From the NCBI GenBank assembly GCA_003560935.1, contig PWJF01000051.1, positions 1 through 5,487 on the forward strand: 5,487 bases of DNA. Reading direction: 5' to 3'. A program made the position numbers and the translations under genes. Origin of the DNA: Ignavibacteriales bacterium. GTDB taxonomy: Bacteria; Bacteroidota; Ignavibacteria; T3Sed10-11. Shown here piece by piece: positions 1 to 5,487 of the stretch (within the stretch, counting starts at the first letter, position 1; the number at the start of each line of letters is the position of its first letter). The notes beneath the pieces are model-generated. The model saw only the letters and a list, made by a program, of their open reading frames with translations. It did no database searches and was not told where the DNA came from.

Positions 1-125
1 AATATACAACAACTATCGAGACCGATGAAACCGATGAAGAGAAACGAAAGCAACTCATCTACTTTGCACAAAATAAATGTCCTGTTAAGGAACCGTACAG
101 TTCTTATAATGGAAACCCAAACTAA
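1..125 (+). CDS. C-terminal end of an upstream protein, possibly OsmC-like (partial, 5' end outside window)
   Basis: The frame beginning at base 3 is open from the window edge to TAA at 123-125 and gives 40 residues. They read like a genuine protein tail: an acidic stretch, then a helix around [15 protein letters not shown], then a polar end. The Cys-Pro-Val close to the C-terminus, preceded by a helix with an Ala-x-x-Lys/Cys pattern, resembles the end of OsmC/Ohr-type peroxidase-like proteins, where this Cys is one of the two redox-active residues. That family match rests on one short motif and is tentative. The call that this frame is coding is firmer, because it explains the first 100 bases better than an N-terminal extension of metX does. 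It overlaps metX by 17 bases (109-125), which suggests co-transcription and translational coupling. Confidence 0.55.
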   Translation, partial: YTTTIETDETDEEKRKQLIYFAQNKCPVKEPYSSYNGNPN

Positions 126-1278
126 GGCAGATAAACTATTTACCGATGAAAAGCCGCTGCTTCTCGATAACGGTCAAAGCATTGCACCGGTGACCGTGGC
201 GTACCAAACGTACGGCACTCTCAATACCGATGGTAGAAATGCAATTTTGATCTGCCACGCACTCACCGGCAATGCACATGCGGCGGGCATCTCATATACG
301 AGCGACATCAGCTATATTGTGGAGAACCAACCGACATCCAACAATAATCACCGGAACCCCAAACACCTACATGGCTGGTGGGATGGAGTTATTGGAGAAG
401 GAAAAGCGTTCGATACGTCGAAATACTTCGTTATCTGTCCGAATTTTCTCGGTAGTTGTTACGGCACCACCGGACCCGCAAGCATCGATCCGACGACGGG
501 AAAACCATATGGTATGAATTTTCCGAACATAACCGTCCGGGATATGGTTCGCGTGCAGTACGCATTGCTGAAACATCTCGGCGTTAATCAACTTGCAACA
601 ATTGCAGGCGGATCGCTGGGCGGCATGCAGGTACTCGAATGGGCGCTGTTGTATCCTGAGTTTGTCCGGTCGATCATCCCGATAGCGACATCGGCAAAAC
701 ATTCCGCATGGGCGATCGGATTGAACGAAGTCGCACGCACTGCGATTAAGACCGATCCGGCATGGATGAACGGTTCCTATACCACACAACCGTTCAAAGG
801 ATTGGCGCTTGCGAGGATGATCGCAATGATCAGTTATCGCAGTCAGGTATCGTTCGGGAAGAAATTCGGACGGAGTATCGCTACGGAACAAGCAAATGAG
901 TTACGGGTTCATTTCGGCGAGAAGGAAACACTTTTCGAGGCAGAAAGTTATCTCCGCTATCAGGGAAAGAAACTGGTCGACCGATTCGACGCAAACACAT
1001 ATCTCTACATCACCGAAGCGATGGATTCACATGACATCACTCGTGAGCGAGGGACGCTGGAAGATGTCCTCGGCAGCATAGACATCCCCGTCATATCGAT
1101 CGGGATCAATTCCGATGTTCTCTATCCGGTGCATGAGCAGCAGGAACTTGCGGCGCTCATTCCCGGAGCCCATTATGCAGAGATTGATTCCATTCACGGA
1201 CACGATGCATTCCTGATAGAGTTCAATCAATTGAATAAAATAATTCAAATATTTCTTGAAGAGGTCAAAATAAAATGA
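109..1278 (+). CDS. metX: Homoserine O-acyltransferase (MetX, probably O-acetyltransferase)
   Basis: This cytoplasmic alpha/beta-hydrolase transfers an acyl group, usually acetyl from acetyl-CoA, to homoserine in the first dedicated step of methionine synthesis. From ATG 109 it has 389 residues, close to the family's usual 350-380. Family landmarks appear in order: YQTYGTLN and [12 protein letters not shown] near the N-terminus, then [27 protein letters not shown] with TGKPYG, and the nucleophile elbow [12 protein letters not shown]. The catalytic triad is visible as Ser169 (codon 613-615), Asp336 in NSDVLYP and His365 in GHDAFL. An ATG at 25 is in frame but would add 28 residues that match nothing in the family and would overlap the upstream coding tail by about 100 bases. 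A weak AAGGAA lies at 87-92, 16 bases before ATG 109. The stop overlaps the SDR start by 4 bases. Some MetX proteins use succinyl-CoA instead, and the acyl donor cannot be fixed from sequence by eye. Confidence 0.95.
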   Translation: METQTKADKLFTDEKPLLLDNGQSIAPVTVAYQTYGTLNTDGRNAILICHALTGNAHAAGISYTSDISYIVENQPTSNNNHRNPKHLHGWWDGVIGEGKAFDTSKYFVICPNFLGSCYGTTGPASIDPTTGKPYGMNFPNITVRDMVRVQYALLKHLGVNQLATIAGGSLGGMQVLEWALLYPEFVRSIIPIATSAKHSAWAIGLNEVARTAIKTDPAWMNGSYTTQPFKGLALARMIAMISYRSQVSFGKKFGRSIATEQANELRVHFGEKETLFEAESYLRYQGKKLVDRFDANTYLYITEAMDSHDITRERGTLEDVLGSIDIPVISIGINSDVLYPVHEQQELAALIPGAHYAEIDSIHGHDAFLIEFNQLNKIIQIFLEEVKIK

Positions 1279-2030
1279 TATCATTACAGAATAAAGTTGC
1301 GGTGATAACCGGCGGCTCGCGAGGTATCGGGGCGGCAACCACGGTACTATTCGCTCAAGCCGGGGCCGATATGGTTATTAATTATAAAGAGAATTTTAAT
1401 AAGGCGGCAGAAGTTGCGGATTCGGTCGAACAATTCGGAAGAAAAGCAGTTTTATTTCAGGGCGATATAGCACAGGAAAAAACTGCCTATGAACTAATCG
1501 AAAGGTCGATTCAAGAATTCAACCGTATAGACATTATCGTAAACAATGCAGGTATATGGACCTTCGGACGAGCAGGTGAGATGAACGGGACAATCTGGAA
1601 AGACACGATCGATACAAATTTAACCGGCGTATTCAATGTATGTAATGCGGTAATTCCGTATTTTAAGCGAAACGACGGCGGAAGGATCATTAACATTTCA
1701 TCCACCGCAGGACAACGGGGCGAAGCCTTTCATTCACACTATGCCGCTTCAAAAGCGGGCATACTCGGTTTAACGAAATCGCTTGCTGCAGAGCTTGGCG
1801 AGTATAACATTCTCGTGAATGCCATCGCACCCGGATGGGTGGATACCGAGTTAAACAAAGACGTATTTTCGAATACCCGATTTTTCAATCAGGTAGTAGA
1901 AGCGATCCCGTTGAAAAAAGTTGCAACTGCGGAAGACGTAGCCGGATCGGTACTGTTCCTTGCATCCGATCTCGCAAATCACGTTACAGGAGCGACAATC
2001 AATGTAAACGGTGGCGGCGTTCTTGTATAA
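1275..2030 (+). CDS. Short-chain dehydrogenase/reductase (SDR), FabG-like, substrate unknown
   Basis: This is a complete classical SDR of 251 residues, the normal length for the family, with a single Rossmann fold. The cofactor loop is TGGSRGIG (12-19), the acidic adenine-side residue is Asp64 in GDI, and the structural motif is NNAG (90-93). The catalytic tetrad is Asn115, Ser143, Tyr156 and Lys160 in YAASK. PGWVDT near residue 187 and the C-terminal [11 protein letters not shown] are also typical. Arg16 and Lys38 suggest NADP(H), but this is inference. The motifs match 3-oxoacyl-ACP reductase (FabG) and many sugar or alcohol dehydrogenases equally well, so fabG is not assigned. The gene overlaps the metX stop by 4 bases and has GAAGAGG at 1258-1264 as a ribosome site. 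It ends 18 bases before lysC. Being wedged between two aspartate-family genes suggests shared expression, but no methionine or lysine step is known to need this enzyme type here. Confidence 0.9.
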   Translation: MISLQNKVAVITGGSRGIGAATTVLFAQAGADMVINYKENFNKAAEVADSVEQFGRKAVLFQGDIAQEKTAYELIERSIQEFNRIDIIVNNAGIWTFGRAGEMNGTIWKDTIDTNLTGVFNVCNAVIPYFKRNDGGRIINISSTAGQRGEAFHSHYAASKAGILGLTKSLAAELGEYNILVNAIAPGWVDTELNKDVFSNTRFFNQVVEAIPLKKVATAEDVAGSVLFLASDLANHVTGATINVNGGGVLV

Positions 2031-2037
2031 TTGTATA

Positions 2038-2043
2038 GAGGAG
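2038..2043 (+). promoter_or_regulatory. Strong Shine-Dalgarno site deciding the lysC start
   Basis: GAGGAG, within the longer AGAGGAGA, ends 5 bases before ATG 2049. That spacing is suitable for initiation at 2049. It rules against the TTG at 2031, which would lie upstream of the site, and is less well spaced for the ATG at 2058 (14 bases). Confidence 0.85.
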
Positions 2044-2048
2044 ATAAA

Positions 2049-3464
2049 ATGATAGTAATGAAATTCGGCGGTACGTCGGTCAAGGATACCGATTCACTCA
2101 CAAACGTGGCAGAAATAGTAGCACAGCATATCGATAATAAACCGCTCGTTGTCCTATCCGCAGGAGCGGGGGTAACCGATACCCTCATCAACATTGCCCG
2201 GAAAGCTGCAGCAACCGACATCCAATCCGCCCTTGAAAATGTCGCCACCCTCCGGGAACGTCACTTCGCTACTGCGAAGACATTATTAAAAGGTGAATAC
2301 CTGAACACAGTTCTCCAGGCATTCACAAAACAGTTCGAAGAACTGGATATGCTTATTAAAGGTGTTTCCATACTGCAGGAGTTGACACCCCGCGTACTTG
2401 ATCATTTTATGTCGTTCGGCGAGCAGTGGTCATGTTTATTATTAGAACAAAAATTGTTGCAGTACGGCAATAAAGCCGGGTGGATTGATTCGCGAGAAGT
2501 TCTGATTACGGATAACGATTTCAAAAATGCAACGCCGCTGTTTGACGTCATCGAAAACCGCGTCCGGCAATATATCTTTCCACTCATTCAAAAAAGCACG
2601 ATTGTAGTAACACAGGGTTTTATCGGTGCAACGCAAGATGGTATTACTACCACAATCGGACGGGGTGGATCGGATTATAGTGCTGCAATAATCGGCTCTT
2701 TGCTTGAAGCCAGGGAGATTCAGATCTGGACAGATGTATCGGGTGTACTGACGGCAAATCCCGGCATGGTACCCGATGCGCGTCCGGTTCGGGAAATGAC
2801 GTTTAATGAAGCTGCCGAGCTTGCATACTTCGGTGCAACGGTATTGCATCCGAGCACGATTCTTCCAGCAATAAGTAAGAAGATTCCCGTGCGTGTGTTA
2901 AACTCCAATCGTCCGGACGATGAAGGTACCTTGATTACTGCGAATGACGTCCATGGAAAACGTACTGTTCAACCAAACGGCGATGATGTTATCAAATCGA
3001 TAGCCCACCGGACCGGTATTACCGTTATCCGGATCCAGAGTACCCGTATGTTGATGGCGCATGGATTCCTGGCGAAAGTGTTTGAAATATTCGCCCGGCA
3101 TAAAAAAAGCGTGGATGTGATCGCGACTTCTGAAGTCGGAATCTCTCTAACGGTGGATGACCAACTGAATATCGACCGTATTGCCAATGAACTTGATGAT
3201 ATTGCCGATGTATCGGTACTGCCGGAAAAAGCAGTTATCTCAATCGTCGGTGAGCATCTTAAAAAGGTACTGGGTATAGCGGGACGTGCCTTTACGGCTC
3301 TGGGTAATGCAGGAGTCAATGTTGAGCTTATCTCGCATGGCGGATCAGAGATCAATTTAACATTTGTCATAAGTGAGGATCAGGTAAAAGACGCGTTGCC
3401 GGCACTTCACAGTGAATTTTTCAGCAAAACAACAAAATCAGAAGGACGAGAAATAAGCACCTGA
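2049..3464 (+). CDS. lysC: Aspartate kinase, monofunctional, with C-terminal ACT domains (LysC type)
   Basis: It phosphorylates aspartate with ATP, the committed step toward lysine, threonine, methionine and diaminopimelate. From ATG 2049 the protein has 471 residues, near the 449 of E. coli LysC. The amino-acid-kinase domain shows KFGGTS (5-10), SFGEQWS, TQGFIG (188-193), GRGGSDYSAA (from 204) and WTDVSGVLTANP, followed by FGATVLHP. The remainder, from about residue 315, is the ACT regulatory pair, with no homoserine dehydrogenase fusion. Residues aligned with the E. coli LysC lysine site are mostly kept at a constant offset of 16: Met334, Gly339, Phe340, Leu341, Val355, Asp356, Thr360, Ser361, Glu362 and Thr368. 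Ala337 replaces E. coli Ser321. Lysine feedback inhibition is therefore likely but inferred. A strong ribosome site fixes the start. The gene ends the left operon, and no hairpin terminator is evident after it. Confidence 0.95.
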   Translation: MIVMKFGGTSVKDTDSLTNVAEIVAQHIDNKPLVVLSAGAGVTDTLINIARKAAATDIQSALENVATLRERHFATAKTLLKGEYLNTVLQAFTKQFEELDMLIKGVSILQELTPRVLDHFMSFGEQWSCLLLEQKLLQYGNKAGWIDSREVLITDNDFKNATPLFDVIENRVRQYIFPLIQKSTIVVTQGFIGATQDGITTTIGRGGSDYSAAIIGSLLEAREIQIWTDVSGVLTANPGMVPDARPVREMTFNEAAELAYFGATVLHPSTILPAISKKIPVRVLNSNRPDDEGTLITANDVHGKRTVQPNGDDVIKSIAHRTGITVIRIQSTRMLMAHGFLAKVFEIFARHKKSVDVIATSEVGISLTVDDQLNIDRIANELDDIADVSVLPEKAVISIVGEHLKKVLGIAGRAFTALGNAGVNVELISHGGSEINLTFVISEDQVKDALPALHSEFFSKTTKSEGREIST

Positions 3465-3505
3465 CTTTGTCTTCGCCATGGTCCGGAAAATTATCGACAA
3501 CCCTC

Positions 3506-3534
3506 TTGACATCAATTAAGAATTTCCCTATACT
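3506..3534 (+). promoter_or_regulatory. Promoter of the trp operon (sigma-70-type)
   Basis: TTGACA at 3506-3511 is a perfect -35 box. It is followed by an optimal 17-base spacer and TATACT at 3529-3534, which matches the -10 consensus at 5 of 6 positions. Transcription should start near 3541, giving a leader of about 240 bases before trpE. It sits 41 bases after the lysC stop and immediately upstream of the Trp-rich leader ORF, so it most likely serves trpE and trpG. A short inverted repeat CTTTA-N6-TAAAG (3533-3548) overlaps the -10 and start region. I see no E. coli-style TrpR operator. Prediction from sequence only. Confidence 0.75.
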
Positions 3535-3555
3535 TTAGTCTCGTAAAGCAAATAC

Positions 3556-3588
3556 TGCACTATACTCATGGACACAAATTATAGTACA
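3556..3588 (+). repeat. Inverted repeat enclosing the leader-peptide start codon
   Basis: TGCACTATA (3556-3564) and TATAGTACA (3580-3588) are complementary at 8 of 9 positions, with a C-A mismatch at 3558/3586. The 15-base loop contains the leader ATG at 3568-3570. In RNA this could present or modulate the start codon, which has no visible Shine-Dalgarno site. As DNA it could be a repressor dyad. The pairing is seen in the sequence, but a function is only inferred. Confidence 0.4.
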
Positions 3589-3675
3589 TATCGCCACGTA
3601 AAAGGAAGCCTGCACAATTGGGCTTGGTGGTGGCATACGTACAAGCATATTGGTGTTCTGAGAACGGAGACATGA
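3568..3675 (+). CDS. trpL: trp operon leader peptide (attenuator peptide, 35 aa)
   Basis: This short ORF runs from ATG 3568 to TGA 3673-3675. It contains four tryptophan codons in a five-codon window (W-A-W-W-W, residues 18-22, bases 3619-3633). Tryptophan is the rarest amino acid and TrpE downstream has none, so the cluster is a strong sign of a regulatory leader peptide. The peptide itself is not expected to have an enzymatic role. Its translation senses charged tRNA-Trp: ribosomes stall on the Trp codons when tryptophan is scarce and run to the stop when it is plentiful. The last codons (3653-3667) also form one strand of the proposed antiterminator. The start is the only in-frame ATG after a TAA at 3544, and no clear ribosome site precedes it. 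At 35 residues it is longer than the 14-residue E. coli TrpL. Confidence 0.88.
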   Translation: MDTNYSTYRHVKGSLHNWAWWWHTYKHIGVLRTET

Positions 3676-3686
3676 CAGCGTTGTAA

Positions 3687-3700
3687 TATATTTAAATATA
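3687..3700 (+). repeat. Perfect 14-bp A/T-only palindrome in the attenuator linker
   Basis: TATATTTAAATATA is its own reverse complement, centred between 3693 and 3694. It lies between attenuator regions 2 and 3 in an AT-rich linker. It might fold as a weak hairpin that shortens the loop of the antiterminator, or be chance in an AT-rich stretch. Confidence 0.4.
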
Positions 3701-3710
3701 GAAGTTTATT

Positions 3711-3756
3711 AAAAGCCCTTCCCTGAGCACGAATCCAGGAAGGGCTTTTTTATTTT
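3711..3756 (+). terminator. Intrinsic terminator of the trp attenuator
   Basis: AAAAGCCCTTCC (3711-3722) is perfectly complementary to GGAAGGGCTTTT (3738-3749), a 12-bp stem with a GC-rich 8-bp core and a 15-base loop. A variant with one bulged C (3721) adds CTG/CAG pairs and reduces the loop to 10 bases. The 3' arm runs into T6-A-T4. It lies 22 bases before the trpE ATG and downstream of the Trp-rich leader ORF, so it is a regulated leader terminator rather than the end of lysC transcription, though it would also limit read-through from lysC. Confidence 0.92.
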
Positions 3757-3778
3757 AACAACATACTATTAATAGATT

Positions 3779-5293
3779 ATGGATTTCACGACATTTAAAT
3801 TATTAGCACAAGATCACACTATCGTACCGGTTACCGATACGACATTCGCCGATACACTCACGCCAGTCTCTGCATATATGCGGCTACGAAAAGGAGCGAC
3901 GGCATCATTTCTTCTTGAAAGTGTTAAAGGAGGCGACCGTTTCGGACGGTATTCGTTCATCGGCAGGGATCCCCTATTCGTACTACGAACACACAACAAT
4001 CAAACAATTATCCAATCATCCAATTATGCACTCCCTGTAGAAATCAATTACTTCAAGTATATTTCATCACTCATCGACGGCTATACCCTCCCCCATCTTC
4101 CCGACTTCCCCCGTTTCACCGGAGGCCTTGTCGGATTCATCGGGTACGATTTAATCCGGCATATTGAGGATATTCCGGAAACAGTTCATAACGACAACAA
4201 TGTTGATGATGCAATCCTGGGATTTTATCCGACGATAGTCGCATTCGATCACTTTAAACAACGAATCACCTTAATCTCAAATGTAATTATAGATCAAGAA
4301 CAAGAGCTTCAAAAACAATATGATAACGCATGTTGCGCAATTGAATCATTGAGGGAATCACTTAACGCCGAACTATTGCTCAACGGTTCATTTAAATCCG
4401 ACATCTCACAAATTAAAACGAATATTTCCCGGCAAGAATTTGAAAAGAACGTCACAAAAATAAAAGAATATATCGGTGCGGGTGATATATTTCAGGCGGT
4501 GTTGTCGCAACGGTTCGGCGTCCCGTACGAGGGGGATGTCTTTAATGTATATCGCGCACTGCGGGTCGTTAATCCTTCGCCGTATTTATACTTTCTGGAT
4601 AACGGTGATTCACAGGTGATAGGCTCATCACCCGAGATCCTTGTGCGGAAAGAGGAAAACAGGGCAGAAACGTTTCCGATTGCCGGTACGAGGCATCGCG
4701 GTGCAAGCGAAAAGGAGGATGCAAAACTTGAACGAGAACTACTTTCCGACGGAAAAGAACGTGCCGAGCACATCATGCTTGTCGATCTCGGTCGGAACGA
4801 CATCGGTCGAGTATGCAAGCCCGGCACGGTGAAGGTAAATGAGCTGATGCACATCGTTCGCTACTCGCATGTGATGCATATAGCATCTCATGTCGGCGGA
4901 ATTATAAAAGATGACATAAACGCCGTCGATGTTTTAAAAGCGGCGTTTCCGGCGGGCACAGTCTCGGGATCGCCCAAAGTACGTGCGATGGAGATTATCG
5001 ATGAACTTGAAACAACCCGCCGCGGCATGTATGCGGGCGGCGTCGGTTACTTCGACTTTACAGGGAATATGGATATGTGTATCGCCATTAGAACTCTCTA
5101 TGCGAAAAACGGACACCTGTATTTTCAGACCGGTGCGGGGATCGTTGCAGATTCCGATCCATCAAAGGAATACGAAGAGACCGTCAACAAATCGAACGCA
5201 ATGCGGGAAGCGATTAAAGTGGCAACCCGGATTTTCGACACCCATGAAAATAAAAAACTCGAAACCCAAAACACGAGACTACCGACACCATGA
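3779..5293 (+). CDS. trpE: Anthranilate synthase component I (TrpE)
   Basis: With TrpG it converts chorismate and glutamine-derived ammonia to anthranilate, the first step of tryptophan synthesis, in the cytoplasm. The protein has 504 residues, normal for TrpE. The N-terminal domain carries LLES (45-48) followed by FGRYSFIG, the element that forms the tryptophan feedback site. The chorismate-binding domain shows FQAVLSQRF, SPYLYFLD, GSSPEILV (from 282), PIAGTR (300-305), ELLSDGKERAEHIMLVDLGR, AGTVSGSPK (392-400), RRGMYAGGVGYF and TGAGIVADSDPSKEYEET (from 451). The PIAGTR and LLES signatures and the adjacent trpG favour TrpE over PabB. ATG 3779 has no Shine-Dalgarno site and follows an AT-rich stretch. 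No earlier in-frame start is suggested by the family. The gene lies under the leader attenuator and overlaps trpG by 4 bases. The protein contains no tryptophan at all. Confidence 0.96.
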   Translation: MDFTTFKLLAQDHTIVPVTDTTFADTLTPVSAYMRLRKGATASFLLESVKGGDRFGRYSFIGRDPLFVLRTHNNQTIIQSSNYALPVEINYFKYISSLIDGYTLPHLPDFPRFTGGLVGFIGYDLIRHIEDIPETVHNDNNVDDAILGFYPTIVAFDHFKQRITLISNVIIDQEQELQKQYDNACCAIESLRESLNAELLLNGSFKSDISQIKTNISRQEFEKNVTKIKEYIGAGDIFQAVLSQRFGVPYEGDVFNVYRALRVVNPSPYLYFLDNGDSQVIGSSPEILVRKEENRAETFPIAGTRHRGASEKEDAKLERELLSDGKERAEHIMLVDLGRNDIGRVCKPGTVKVNELMHIVRYSHVMHIASHVGGIIKDDINAVDVLKAAFPAGTVSGSPKVRAMEIIDELETTRRGMYAGGVGYFDFTGNMDMCIAIRTLYAKNGHLYFQTGAGIVADSDPSKEYEETVNKSNAMREAIKVATRIFDTHENKKLETQNTRLPTP

Positions 5294-5487
5294 TCTTCGT
5301 ACTCGACAACTATGACTCGTTCACCTACAACCTCGTGCAACTGCTGGCGCAGCATGACGAAGTGCAAGTAGAACGCAACGATAAAATTTCCGTCGAGGAG
5401 ATCGCAGCACGAAATCCGTCACATATAGTGATCTCTCCCGGACCCGGACGACCTGAAAACGCCGGTATTACAGTCGATGTGATCAAG
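5290..5487 (+). CDS. trpG: Anthranilate synthase component II, glutamine amidotransferase (partial, 3' end outside window)
   Basis: The first 66 residues are present. The frame begins at ATG 5290, overlapping the trpE TGA in an ATGA, and stays open to the window end. The start MIFVLDNYDSFTYNL and the later SPGPGRP (49-55) are hallmarks of class I glutamine amidotransferases of the TrpG/PabA family. This subunit hydrolyses glutamine and channels ammonia to TrpE. The catalytic Cys and the His-Glu pair lie beyond the window, so activity cannot be confirmed. Only a weak purine-rich stretch precedes the start, and coupling to trpE translation is likely and would suit 1:1 subunit production. The same protein may also serve folate synthesis (PabA) if no other copy exists. 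The part seen contains no tryptophan. Confidence 0.95.
   Translation, partial: MIFVLDNYDSFTYNLVQLLAQHDEVQVERNDKISVEEIAARNPSHIVISPGPGRPENAGITVDVIK

Larger units (their letters stand above)
3612..3756 (+). promoter_or_regulatory. trp attenuator: competing leader RNA structures (regions 1-4)
   Basis: Three mutually exclusive pairings can be read. The possible region 1:2 protector pairs 3612-3618 with 3649-3656 (one bulged G, one G-U) and continues through an inner GCTTG/CAAGC helix (3622-3626 with 3642-3646), placing the Trp codons in its arm and loop. The region 2:3 antiterminator pairs 3653-3667 with 3716-3730: 12 of 15 positions pair, one of them G-U, with single U-U, A-C and C-C mismatches. 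The region 3:4 terminator pairs 3711-3722 with 3738-3749. A ribosome stalled at 3619-3633 leaves bases from about 3645 free, so 2:3 forms and transcription continues. A ribosome reaching the TGA at 3673 covers region 2, releasing region 3 to form the terminator. The architecture matches classical ribosome-mediated attenuation. Base pairs were found by eye and no energies were computed. Confidence 0.75.

Noticed and set aside
25..108. N-terminal extension of MetX from ATG 25
   Set aside because: The added residues match nothing in the family, would overlap the upstream coding tail by about 100 bases, and lack a ribosome site. ATG 109 gives a normal length.
367..891. Antisense ORF of 174 codons inside metX
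   Set aside because: It is a shadow of the metX coding frame on the opposite strand. It is rich in Cys and Arg, has no recognisable motif and shows no start signal.
2031..2048. TTG 2031 as the lysC start
   Set aside because: It lies upstream of the strong GAGGAG site at 2038-2043, which points to ATG 2049. Aspartate kinases typically begin a few residues before KFGGTS.
3500..3560. TrpR operator
   Set aside because: No ACTAGT-centred dyad like the enteric operator is present at the promoter.
3602..3620. AAGGAAG as a Shine-Dalgarno site for an internal leader ORF
   Set aside because: The only nearby start is a TTG at 3618 in a different frame, which would not read the Trp codons. No in-frame start follows the site.
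3620..3718. GGGCTT (3620-3625) pairing with AAGCCC (3713-3718) as the antiterminator
   Set aside because: The 5' strand lies within the Trp codons, where a stalled ribosome would cover it, so it cannot be the starvation-induced structure. The 3653-3667 pairing is longer and correctly placed.
3541..3756. T-box riboswitch or TRAP-binding leader
   Set aside because: No T-box consensus is visible. Only a few scattered GAG triplets occur, not the regularly spaced series needed by TRAP. The leader ORF with Trp codons explains the region better.
5280..5300. trpE-trpG gene fusion
   Set aside because: A TGA stop at 5291-5293 separates the frames and trpG has its own ATG at 5290, so this is a 4-base overlap rather than a fusion.
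4983..5315. 110-codon + strand ORF overlapping the end of trpE and start of trpG
   Set aside because: It is an out-of-frame shadow of two well-supported genes with no family features.

Overview
The window is an amino-acid biosynthesis segment of a bacterial chromosome, with all genes on the + strand and very little spare DNA. From the left edge it holds: the last 40 codons of an upstream gene (possibly OsmC-like); metX (homoserine O-acyltransferase); a short-chain dehydrogenase/reductase (SDR); lysC (monofunctional aspartate kinase with C-terminal ACT domains); a 314-base intergenic control region; trpE (anthranilate synthase component I); and the first 66 codons of trpG (component II). There are no tRNA or rRNA genes, insertion sequences, CRISPR arrays or phage genes. 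The base composition looks moderate and even across the genes. The organism cannot be named from this alone. Gene content, MetX-type acylation of homoserine and mixed Shine-Dalgarno use (a strong site at lysC, none at trpE) would fit the Bacteroidota/Chlorobiota/Ignavibacteria neighbourhood, but this is a low-confidence guess.

Left block (1-3464). The tail gene, metX, SDR and lysC are packed as one likely operon: the tail gene and metX overlap by 17 bases, metX and the SDR by 4 bases (ATGA), and lysC starts 18 bases after the SDR stop. LysC makes aspartyl phosphate, the common precursor of lysine, threonine and methionine. MetX activates homoserine for methionine synthesis. The SDR has no obvious job in that pathway. 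Two starts were corrected: metX begins at ATG 109 rather than ATG 25, and lysC at ATG 2049 rather than TTG 2031.

Control region (3465-3778). This is the most interesting part. A near-consensus sigma-70-type promoter (TTGACA, 17 bases, TATACT) drives a leader transcript that encodes a 35-residue peptide with the tryptophan run W-A-W-W-W. A 12-bp terminator hairpin with a U-tract follows just before trpE. An imperfect 15-base pairing between the end of the leader ORF and the 5' arm of the terminator would form an antiterminator. An upstream helix around the Trp codons could compete with it. Together these make a complete classical ribosome-mediated trp attenuator (regions 1-4), read directly from the sequence. 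The first 41 bases (3465-3505) show nothing recognisable, and no terminator is evident after lysC.

Right block (3779-5487). trpE and trpG overlap by 4 bases and encode the two subunits that convert chorismate and glutamine to anthranilate. TrpE keeps the LLES motif of the tryptophan feedback site and contains no tryptophan at all, so the genes are probably controlled both by attenuation and by end-product inhibition. The operon continues beyond the window.
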